Origin: Verrucomicrobiaceae bacterium
GTDB taxonomy: Bacteria > Verrucomicrobiota > Verrucomicrobiia > Verrucomicrobiales > Verrucomicrobiaceae
Length of the DNA: 64,000 nt
Assembly (NCBI GenBank): GCA_024232965.1
Contig: JACKQF010000001.1
Location: forward strand, 620,001 to 684,000
Direction: 5' to 3'
Part shown: positions 9,337-16,033 of the stretch, in pieces
How the letters are laid out: each line of letters begins with the position of its first letter
How positions within the stretch are numbered: the stretch's first letter is position 1
The notes under the pieces: generated by a model
The model's database searches: none
What the model was told of the DNA's origin: nothing
What the model saw: the letters and a program-made list of their open reading frames with translations, nothing else
Program-made: the position numbers and the translations under genes

Positions 9337-10413
9337 TTACGCCCGCAGTGCCCACTCCAGAAGGGCTTGGGAGTCCTTCCAGACGCCACTATCGGTGTCG
9401 TTCAGAACCACGACAATACGGCGTTTGCCGTTCTTTTCACCACTGCAAACAAGGCAATAGCCAGCAGCGTTCGTGTAGCCGGTCTTCATGCCGTCGCAGT
9501 ACGAATAGTTGCGGAGAACGCGATTGGTGTTTTCCAATTGGATCTCTCTTTTGTCAGGTTTCACAAATCGGTACGACTTTAGGCTGACGATTTCGCGGAT
9601 CTCCGGCTTGGTGTCACACAGCGCCGCGATGACCGAAAGATCCCGTGCGGTGCTATACTGAGGCACTCCCTCAGCTGCTGGCAGGCCATGAGGGTTGGCA
9701 AAAACTGAGTGTTTGAGGCCAAGCTCCGCGCAGCGTGCGTTCATTTTCTCCACAAAGGCTTCCATCGTGCCCGCATTGTCGCGAGCGAGTGCTTGCGCGA
9801 TGTCGTTGCTGCTCTTCACCATCACTGCGGTGAGAAGTTGGCGGCGAGTGTACACCTCGCCCTCCTTGAGTCCGAGACGCACTGGAGCGCATTGCGTGTC
9901 GGATTTTTGCACCACCACCTCTTTGTCCAAGTCCCCAGTCTCAACAACAAGCAGGGCTGTGAGGAGCTTCGTGGTGCTGGCGATGGCCCCTTCCTTGTCC
10001 GCATTCTTTTCAAAAATGACGTCACCAGTCGCAGGATCGATGATGATGACGCGCTCAGCCGAAATGTTGGGCAAAGGGCCACGCAATTCTTTGAGTTCGA
10101 GTTCTCTGCGTACGCGCTGGTATTTATCGAGCTCCGCCGCCAGCTCCGTTTGGAGTTTTTCTGCCGCCTTCTGTTTGGCCGCGAGGTCCAATTTTAGCGA
10201 TTCGATCTGTTTGCGTTCTTGCTGGATCTCAGCATCGCGGCGGAGGACGGCAGCCTCTTTGGCATCAACTTCTTCCTCTCTCCACTTGAGGCGCTCTTCG
10301 CGTTTGGGATCGCCACAACCCGCAAGAAAAAAGCTCCCCAGGGTGCACGCGAGCACCGCTGCGAAAGTTGAGCGGTGATGGAGGCGACGAGAAATGGCGG
10401 GGCACGGAGACAT
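9337..10413 (-). CDS. Lipoprotein D-alanyl-D-alanine carboxypeptidase (peptidase S11)
   Basis: A 358-residue penicillin-binding protein of the S11 family that trims terminal D-Ala from peptidoglycan stem peptides in the periplasm. The active-site triad is complete: STTK (Ser 146, Lys 149), SSN (201-203) and KTG (310-312). The N terminus is a lipoprotein signal with lipobox LAGC (Cys 33). Between them, residues about 38-112 are a long charged coiled coil, which is not usual for this family: most members have a cleaved signal and a C-terminal amphipathic anchor. The start overlaps the aroD stop by one base (TGATG), so the pair is coupled. DacA-like in role; the paralogue cannot be named. Confidence 0.93.
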   Translation of the reverse strand: MSPCPAISRRLHHRSTFAAVLACTLGSFFLAGCGDPKREERLKWREEEVDAKEAAVLRRDAEIQQERKQIESLKLDLAAKQKAAEKLQTELAAELDKYQRVRRELELKELRGPLPNISAERVIIIDPATGDVIFEKNADKEGAIASTTKLLTALLVVETGDLDKEVVVQKSDTQCAPVRLGLKEGEVYTRRQLLTAVMVKSSNDIAQALARDNAGTMEAFVEKMNARCAELGLKHSVFANPHGLPAAEGVPQYSTARDLSVIAALCDTKPEIREIVSLKSYRFVKPDKREIQLENTNRVLRNYSYCDGMKTGYTNAAGYCLVCSGEKNGKRRIVVVLNDTDSGVWKDSQALLEWALRA

Positions 10414-11123
10414 CAGATTTCAGAAAGTAGCGTTTTGAGTCGGGCTGCGGGCCATTGCCCAGGTGCATTGGAATCACCGACATAGCCGTAATTCAGCAAG
10501 CTGCCGCATTTTGCAAGGACCAATCGGGAAACTCGACCCCAGGGCCCCATGCCCATGACGGCAGTGCGGAGGCGATGCTGCGCGCTGGCCAGCCGGATTA
10601 ACCGTACGAGGTCCTCTTCACTATTCAGAAAGGTCGCGAACTTGACAGCGTCCAGCCCCGCTGTCTGGGCAAAGCCCATGGCACCCTCCAGCACACCATC
10701 CGGGGGCGTGCTGTGGAAGTCGTGGAAGGAGCCAACGACGGGAACGTCGAGCGCGCGTGCTTTTTTAATCAGCGGCTGCATTTCGGTCGCTGAGCGGATC
10801 TCTAGGTCGACCAAGGCGGCGCGGTCCAATAGCGGCTCGATCATTGCCATTCGTTGGACTGGGTCGGTCGGGGCAAAGCCTCCCTCGGCTGGGTGCCGGG
10901 CCGTTAGGAGCAGGGGAGTGTCGATGTCGTCGAGCATGGACCGAAGTTCATCCGGGGAGAATGGGAGTTGGTCCAGCCTCACCTCCGCGAGGTCGCAAGT
11001 GCTCTCCCGCTCAGTAGCGGACATCTCAATAAAACGGCGGATGGCGCCCTCATCCGCCAGGACCCCGACAGTAAGAGGGCGGGTGGAAAGAAGGAGATTT
11101 TTTGAGGAAAGAAGTTGTGGCAT
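10413..11123 (-). CDS. aroD: Type I 3-dehydroquinate dehydratase
   Basis: A 236-residue TIM-barrel enzyme that dehydrates 3-dehydroquinate to 3-dehydroshikimate in the shikimate pathway. The catalytic His is at 134 in VVGSFHDF, and the Schiff-base Lys at 161 in DAVKFATF. LAEVRLDQL and PLLLTARHPAEGG supply the conserved substrate-binding strand ends, and MGPWGRVSRLVL is near the C terminus. Length is normal. It is the first gene of a two-gene unit with the carboxypeptidase and is divergent from the glycosylphosphotransferase. Confidence 0.94.
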   Translation of the reverse strand: MPQLLSSKNLLLSTRPLTVGVLADEGAIRRFIEMSATERESTCDLAEVRLDQLPFSPDELRSMLDDIDTPLLLTARHPAEGGFAPTDPVQRMAMIEPLLDRAALVDLEIRSATEMQPLIKKARALDVPVVGSFHDFHSTPPDGVLEGAMGFAQTAGLDAVKFATFLNSEEDLVRLIRLASAQHRLRTAVMGMGPWGRVSRLVLAKCGSLLNYGYVGDSNAPGQWPAARLKTLLSEI

Positions 11124-11182
11124 TAACTAGGTATGCTATAATTTTCAGACAAACTTACAAGTTTTGATAATCTGTGCCTAGT

Positions 11183-12577
11183 ATGCTTGGAAGAAAGCAA
11201 GAAATCAATATGCAGCTGACGGAGTTGACCGACAGCGCTATCCTCGCGTTCAGTTTGTGGTTTGGCCATTTTCTGCGTGCACGACTTGCATTGATCTTTT
11301 TTCCCGAATGGGACGCAGTGCCTGCCTTTGGTGAGTTTGTCTGGATTATGGCGGTCGTGGTGCCCTTTGGACCGATCATCCTGGAGGCGCGTGGTTTTTA
11401 CTCCAACCTGTTGAATAAGACGGCCGCAAAGTCTCTGCGGCAGTTGATCGAAGGCGGTGTGATCATCGCCACGATCGTGGGCATGATGTCGGTATTTCTG
11501 CGCTGGCAGGTGGAAAGTCGAGCAGTGGTCGTCCTCGCAGCGCTAGTTGGTGGGGGCTTATTGTTATTGAGAGAGGCCGCCCAACGGCAGCGCATCCATC
11601 GCCGTCTGGCCTCCGGTGTGGGCAGGGAGCCAGTGCTGCTCGTGGGTGCCAATGGGGATATGGATGCTCTGCTGGACCGAATCGGCGATGAGCATCGTGC
11701 GGAGATCGATATCGTCGGTCGCATCGACATCATGGAACAGCCGATCTCTGCTCTCGTGGATGCCATGCATCAGCATAGCGTGGGGCGTGTTCTTTTTGCT
11801 GCGCAGCATGTGCACTTCAGCAAGATCGAAGAAGCCGTCCAGGCCTGCGAAACCGAAGGCGTTGAGGCCTGGATCGCCGCAGACTTTTTTCAAACCGCCA
11901 TCGCTCGCCCTACCTTTGATGTCCTCGGTGGCCGGATGATGCTGGTTTTTCACAGCACGCCGCAGATCTCCTATGCGCTGTGGTTCAAAGACATCTTGGA
12001 CCGCATCATTGCCCTCGCTCTGCTGGTCCTCAGTCTGCCAATCTGGCTCTTCGCAATCATTGGCATTCGCCTCAGTTCGCCCGGTCCGGTCTTTTTCCGT
12101 CAAAAACGCAGCGGACGCCATGGGAAGCCGTTCATGATGTGGAAATTCCGCTCCATGCACACCGACGCAGAGGCTCAACATGCCAAGCTCAGCGCGCAGA
12201 ACCAGATGGATGGTCCGGTCTTCAAAATCAAAAACGACCCTCGCGTCTTCGGATTTGGGAACTTGATTCGCCGCCTTAGCATCGATGAGTTGCCTCAGCT
12301 CATCAACGTCATCCAGGGCGATATGAGCCTTGTTGGTCCGCGACCACTGCCTGTGTATGAGATCAATCGGATCGAAAAGCATGCGCAGAGGCGTCGTCTC
12401 AGTGTCAAACCCGGGCTCACGTGCCTATGGCAGATCAGTGGACGCAACGGCATCACCAACTTCGAGGACTGGGTCGCGCTCGATCTCAAGTACATCGACA
12501 ATTGGTCTCTCTGGCTGGACATGAAGATCCTGCTGCAGACCGTGCCTGCTGTACTACGTGGCAGTGGCGCTCATTGA
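11183..12577 (+). CDS. Polyprenyl glycosylphosphotransferase (bacterial sugar transferase family)
   Basis: About 464 residues. Four N-terminal membrane helices are followed by a cytoplasmic Rossmann-like CoA-binding-type domain, a further helix (about IIALALLVLSLPIWLFAIIG) and the C-terminal sugar transferase domain with the signatures FRQKRSGRHGKPFMMWKFRSMH and VKPGLTCLWQISGRN. Such enzymes load the first sugar phosphate onto undecaprenyl phosphate to start exopolysaccharide or capsule synthesis at the inner membrane. The start is uncertain: GTG 11174, ATG 11183 or ATG 11210 are all in frame. The purine-rich stretch at 11189-11203 would favour 11210. The stop overlaps the convergent transporter gene by 7 bases. 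No other polymer genes are adjacent. Confidence 0.92.
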   Translation: MLGRKQEINMQLTELTDSAILAFSLWFGHFLRARLALIFFPEWDAVPAFGEFVWIMAVVVPFGPIILEARGFYSNLLNKTAAKSLRQLIEGGVIIATIVGMMSVFLRWQVESRAVVVLAALVGGGLLLLREAAQRQRIHRRLASGVGREPVLLVGANGDMDALLDRIGDEHRAEIDIVGRIDIMEQPISALVDAMHQHSVGRVLFAAQHVHFSKIEEAVQACETEGVEAWIAADFFQTAIARPTFDVLGGRMMLVFHSTPQISYALWFKDILDRIIALALLVLSLPIWLFAIIGIRLSSPGPVFFRQKRSGRHGKPFMMWKFRSMHTDAEAQHAKLSAQNQMDGPVFKIKNDPRVFGFGNLIRRLSIDELPQLINVIQGDMSLVGPRPLPVYEINRIEKHAQRRRLSVKPGLTCLWQISGRNGITNFEDWVALDLKYIDNWSLWLDMKILLQTVPAVLRGSGAH

Positions 12578-13800
12578 GGTGCAGTCTCTGCTGCTAGGGT
12601 GGCACCGCCGACCGTCTGGGGCGCCAGTCTCGCACGCCAGATGTACCGCTGGAAGAGCACCTTCACCGCAGCGGTTAGTGGCACCGCCAAGATGGCGCCC
12701 AGTAACCCGCCCAAAAGAAGGCTCCATAGGAAGAGAGACACGATCACCGTCATTGGGTGTAATCCCACACTCTGCCCGACGACACGCGGCGTGATGAAGA
12801 GTGCATCGATCTGCTGTACGATCGCAAAGATGGCGGAAACCACCAACGGCAGGAACCACCACGGATCCCCGGGAATCAGCGCGCTACCGCCTTGGACGGA
12901 GGCGATGATTACTGCAGGGATCCAGCACAGGGCGATGCCGATAAAGGGGATGATGCCTAGCACGCAGAGGGTGAGCCCGATGAGCACCCCGAAATCCAAC
13001 CCCACTATTGTCAGTCCGATGCCAGTCGCGATCCCATTGATCACGCTTACAAACAACTGGCCGCGAAAGAATGCCACGAGGTAGCCATTGATCTCCGTCA
13101 GGCAGTCCACGACTTCATCTTTGAAGGCGGAGGCACGCAGTGGCAGATAGTTTGACCAAGTCTTCTTGATGCCAGCACTCTCGATCAAAAAGTAGTAGAG
13201 ATAGAGTGGCACAATGATGAACGACAGAAGGAAGCCAAACATCCCCAGAAAGCCGCCGACGCTGCTCTTCACAACCGACCAACTATTGCGTATCACGGCT
13301 GGCAGTGCCTGCTTTACCCATTCGCCTGAAAGGAAGGCCTTGATATCAAAATCCCCCGGTTCAGGAGGTGCTGCCGGATCGGGTGTGGTGAGATCAACGC
13401 CGGTGTGATCTTTGACCCAGCCCACAGCATTGACAGCGGCCTCGCGGGCTTTGGCGGTGTATTGCACCGCTCGGTTATCTAGATTTGCCGCCTGATGCAC
13501 CACCTTAGTGCCCAGCCACCAGCCTAAACCGCCAATTGCTAACGTGAAAACGGCGAATACTAGCAGCACCGCACGTTGCCGCGATACTTGACGTTGCTCC
13601 AGCCAGACTACTGCGGGTTCAAGCAGGTAGGCCAGTACCCCTGCGACTGCGAAGGGGATGAGGATTGGCTGTAGGAAGGCAATTACCTGAGTGCCCAAAT
13701 AGATCAGCCCCACGAACAGGGCGCCTATCACAGTAATGGAGAGCGCTGCAATCGCAGTCCACAGCGCGTTCTTTTGGAAGATTGTGGGAAGGTTTTTCAC
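12571..13800 (-). CDS. AI-2E family transporter (PerM/TqsA-like)
   Basis: A 409-residue inner-membrane protein with about eight hydrophobic segments: two near the N terminus, a soluble loop around residues 100-160, then a C-terminal bundle. The C-terminal half carries the family pattern (LIGLTLCVLGIIPFIGIALCWIPAVI and IVQQIDALFITPRVVGQSVGLHP). Family members have been linked to autoinducer-2 export or sodium/proton antiport, so the substrate is open. It stands alone, convergent with the glycosylphosphotransferase and divergent from the thioredoxin-like gene. Confidence 0.9.
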   Translation of the reverse strand: MKNLPTIFQKNALWTAIAALSITVIGALFVGLIYLGTQVIAFLQPILIPFAVAGVLAYLLEPAVVWLEQRQVSRQRAVLLVFAVFTLAIGGLGWWLGTKVVHQAANLDNRAVQYTAKAREAAVNAVGWVKDHTGVDLTTPDPAAPPEPGDFDIKAFLSGEWVKQALPAVIRNSWSVVKSSVGGFLGMFGFLLSFIIVPLYLYYFLIESAGIKKTWSNYLPLRASAFKDEVVDCLTEINGYLVAFFRGQLFVSVINGIATGIGLTIVGLDFGVLIGLTLCVLGIIPFIGIALCWIPAVIIASVQGGSALIPGDPWWFLPLVVSAIFAIVQQIDALFITPRVVGQSVGLHPMTVIVSLFLWSLLLGGLLGAILAVPLTAAVKVLFQRYIWRARLAPQTVGGATLAAETAPQ

Positions 13801-13937
13801 GGACGGTGCAAAGTTCCCGGATCATATCAGGGCTTTCCCCCTTGGGAATTCCAAAATCGCGTGGATTCTGCAAAGCATCTGAAAAAAGATCGACCAGCGT
13901 AGAATAAAACGTTCGCTCATTGCATCCTACCAAAGTC

Positions 13938-14387
13938 ATGAATACAAAAACAAGCACTCTACTAGCGCTCGCGCTAACCTTCCTCATTGCGCCAGCCTTT
14001 GCCAAGGACTTCCCCAAAGGCAGTCCCAAATTTGAGCATAGTTTCCGCAGCGTCATGAGTGACGCTAAGAAGAGTGGGAAACCCGTCATCGTTGTCTTCT
14101 CTGCCTCCTGGTGCCCACCGTGCCAGGCGATGAAAAATGACGTTTACCCCAGCGCCGAAGTTCAAGCCTTGCACGACAAATTCGAGTGGGCTTATCTTGA
14201 CGTTGATGATCGATCCAACAAAAAGGTTGCGGCAGAGTTCGGGGTCGGTGGCATTCCACACGTGCAATTCCTCAGTGCTGATGGTAAGCCGATCGACAAG
14301 CAGGTGGGCTCATCTTCAGCGGCCAGTTTTGCCAAAACTCTTGAGGGGGTCCTCAAAAAGGCTAGCGAGACTTCCACAGCAAAGTGA
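13938..14387 (+). CDS. Secreted thioredoxin-like protein
   Basis: A 149-residue protein with a cleavable signal peptide (residues 1-22, ending PAFA). The thioredoxin fold carries the redox pair WCPPC (Cys 59, Cys 62) and the conserved cis-Pro region GGIPHVQFL. It should act on disulfides in the periplasm. ATG 13938 is preferred over TTG 13920 because it begins the signal peptide directly. A strong terminator follows within 25 bases, so it is monocistronic. Confidence 0.9.
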   Translation: MNTKTSTLLALALTFLIAPAFAKDFPKGSPKFEHSFRSVMSDAKKSGKPVIVVFSASWCPPCQAMKNDVYPSAEVQALHDKFEWAYLDVDDRSNKKVAAEFGVGGIPHVQFLSADGKPIDKQVGSSSAASFAKTLEGVLKKASETSTAK

Positions 14388-14407
14388 TTTAGCATTTCGT
14401 CAGCCTC

Positions 14408-14443
14408 AAACCGCCGCAAATTAAGGTTTGCGGCGGTTTTTTT
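14408..14443 (+). terminator. Rho-independent terminator of the thioredoxin-like gene
   Basis: A perfect 13-bp stem (AAACCGCCGCAAA at 14408-14420 with its complement at 14427-14439) and a 6-base loop run into seven T residues. It lies 20 bases after the stop codon and cleanly separates the thioredoxin-like gene from the palindrome-flanked ATPase cassette that follows. Confidence 0.93.
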
Positions 14444-14461
14444 CGTGAAAAGCTCCTGGAC

Positions 14462-14509
14462 GATTTTCTTCCTATAAGCTATCTATTTTGGCATTATAGG
14501 AAGAAAATC
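14462..14509. repeat. Left copy of a 48-bp palindromic element flanking the ATPase gene
   Basis: The left arm GATTTTCTTCCTATAA (14462-14477) and the perfectly complementary right arm TTATAGGAAGAAAATC (14494-14509) are separated by a 16-base centre (14478-14493). The ATPase ATG begins at the very next base, and the right arm contains an AGGAAG ribosome-binding-like hexamer 6 bases before it. In RNA the 16-bp stem would bury that site. The arms are identical to those at 15915-15962; the centres are unrelated. Confidence 0.95.
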
Positions 14510-15916
14510 ATGTTTGTTGGTCGTGAAGAAGAGGTCGCGGCATTGCGTGCTACCATCGGTTCCAGGGCTCCAAAATTGGCCCTGATCTACGGTCGTCGGC
14601 GCATTGGTAAAACGGCCCTCATCCGCAAGGCCATCGGGAAGGATCCAGCCCTTTTCATTGAAGGGCTGGAAAATCGGCCGACCCAGGCGCAGATCGCTAG
14701 TTTCCTGGATCAGGCCTCTCATCAACTCCGCCGCCGGTTGCCATCCGTCACTACCTGGCATGACGCGCTGTTAGCGTTGGATAAGGCGCTGGCGGGACGG
14801 CGCATGGTTTTAGTTTTGGATGAGTTTCAATGGCTTGCGAATTATCGCCAAGAACTCGTCGCTACCCTCAAAATGGTTTGGGAGAATCATCTCTCCCGGA
14901 AACCAGGGCGCACGCTCATTCTTTGCGGCTCCATTGCCTCCTTCATGACCACCAAGGTCTTGAAATCCAGCGCCTTCTATGGGCGCACGGACCTTGTCAT
15001 CCATCTTCAAGGTTTCAAGCTCGCAGAGACCGCGCGTATGCTGCCCCGGCGCGGTGCGCAGGAGGTGCTGGATGCCCAGTGCTTTACGGGTGGTGTCCCC
15101 AAATACCTCGAACTCCTCGCCGATGCGCCCTCCATCTCCCTCGGTATGGAAAAGCATGCCTTTCGTCCCGATGGCTACTTTGTCGAAGAGTATGACCGCA
15201 TCTTTACCAGCCACTTCGGGGGTAATGCAGATTTTCAGAATCTCATCCGAGCTCTCGCTGCGGCCCCTTATGGACTGAACCGTCGTGATCTCGCTGCCGC
15301 AGCGGATGTGGATGAAGGGGGGATGTTGACGCAGCGGCTCTACGACCTTGAGGCAGCTGGATTCATCTCCTCCCAGCGTCCATTTGATAAAGGGGCAGAG
15401 ACTCGATTGCTGCGCTATCACCTCAGCGATCCCTGGATAAGTTTTTACCACGCCTTCATGCGCACCCGGCTCCGGCGTATTCGTGAGGCAGGGAGGAAGG
15501 ATCTCTTTACCGCCATCCGTCAGACTGGGGCCTTTCGTTCGTGGATGGGGCGTGCGTTTGAACTCGTCTGTATGCGCCACAGCGATCTGATCGCGCACCA
15601 CATTGGCTTTGATGCGGTCGATTATGACGTGGGACCCTGGTTCCGTGCGCCGCGTGGCGGAGTCAAAGGTGTTCAGATCGATCTCGCGTATGATCGCACG
15701 GATGGGGTCATCACTCTCTGCGAAATGAAGCGGCAAACGGCACCTCTTGGTCGTGCGGTGATCACTGAGGTTGAGCGGAAGTCTAACATCTTGAGGCAAT
15801 TTTTTCCACGTCGAACCATTCAGCCTGTACTGGTCCTGGATGGGCAGGTCACAAGGGATCTGGAGGCGGCAGGATACTTCTTTCGTATCCTTCAAGCGAC
15901 TGAACTCATGAAATGA
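14510..15916 (+). CDS. AAA-type ATPase with C-terminal DUF234 nuclease-like domain
   Basis: A 468-residue protein of the 'archaeal ATPase' (ATPase_2) plus DUF234 type. Walker A is GRRRIGKT (residues 28-35) and Walker B is VLVLDEFQWL (Asp 104, Glu 105). A sensor-like LILCGSIASFM follows, and a winged-helix region lies at about 250-310. The C-terminal part has IDLAY...CEMKR, giving Asp 391 and Glu 405-x-Lys 407, which matches the D...ExK pattern of PD-(D/E)XK nucleases. These ATPases are often solitary, multi-copy and of unknown role. The start codon abuts the left 48-bp palindrome, and the last two bases of the TGA stop are the first two of the right palindrome, so the gene fills the unit with no spare base. 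Assignment to the family is firm; the function is not known. Confidence 0.9.
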   Translation: MFVGREEEVAALRATIGSRAPKLALIYGRRRIGKTALIRKAIGKDPALFIEGLENRPTQAQIASFLDQASHQLRRRLPSVTTWHDALLALDKALAGRRMVLVLDEFQWLANYRQELVATLKMVWENHLSRKPGRTLILCGSIASFMTTKVLKSSAFYGRTDLVIHLQGFKLAETARMLPRRGAQEVLDAQCFTGGVPKYLELLADAPSISLGMEKHAFRPDGYFVEEYDRIFTSHFGGNADFQNLIRALAAAPYGLNRRDLAAAADVDEGGMLTQRLYDLEAAGFISSQRPFDKGAETRLLRYHLSDPWISFYHAFMRTRLRRIREAGRKDLFTAIRQTGAFRSWMGRAFELVCMRHSDLIAHHIGFDAVDYDVGPWFRAPRGGVKGVQIDLAYDRTDGVITLCEMKRQTAPLGRAVITEVERKSNILRQFFPRRTIQPVLVLDGQVTRDLEAAGYFFRILQATELMK

Positions 15917-15962
15917 TTTTCTTCCTATAAGGGTAAAAAAACACACTTATAGGAAGAAAATC
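15915..15962. repeat. Right copy of the 48-bp palindromic element flanking the ATPase gene
   Basis: It has the same 16-base arms as the copy at 14462-14509, in the same layout (arms 15915-15930 and 15947-15962), and a different 16-base centre (15931-15946, GGGTAAAAAAACACAC). It starts inside the ATPase stop codon. A run of six T residues follows at 15964-15969, so on RNA it would also act as a terminator for the ATPase message. Confidence 0.95.
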
Positions 15963-16033
15963 GTTTTTTGGATGAGCTTCAATTCCGTGGGGTAGCAAGG
16001 ATTTGCGGCGCATTGGCGTTTATTGGCTCAGCC

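Larger units (their letters stand above)
14462..15962 (+). mobile_element. Candidate self-contained ATPase cassette bounded by identical palindromes
   Basis: The interval consists only of palindrome, open reading frame and palindrome. It sits between a finished terminator (14408-14443) and the unrelated gene at 16034. No transposase, target-site duplication or integrase was seen, so 'mobile' is an inference from the symmetry and from the family's known scattered, multi-copy distribution. The alternative is a fixed gene whose palindromes are operators or RNA hairpins. Confidence 0.4.

Noticed and set aside
14810..15946. 378-codon reverse-strand frame opposite the ATPase gene
   Set aside because: Forward strand has Walker motifs and exact palindrome boundaries; the reverse product has no recognisable motif.
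15968..16033. 22-codon N-terminal extension of the giant fusion from TTG 15968
   Set aside because: It precedes a clear signal peptide starting at ATG 16034 and lies in the possible ATPase remnant.
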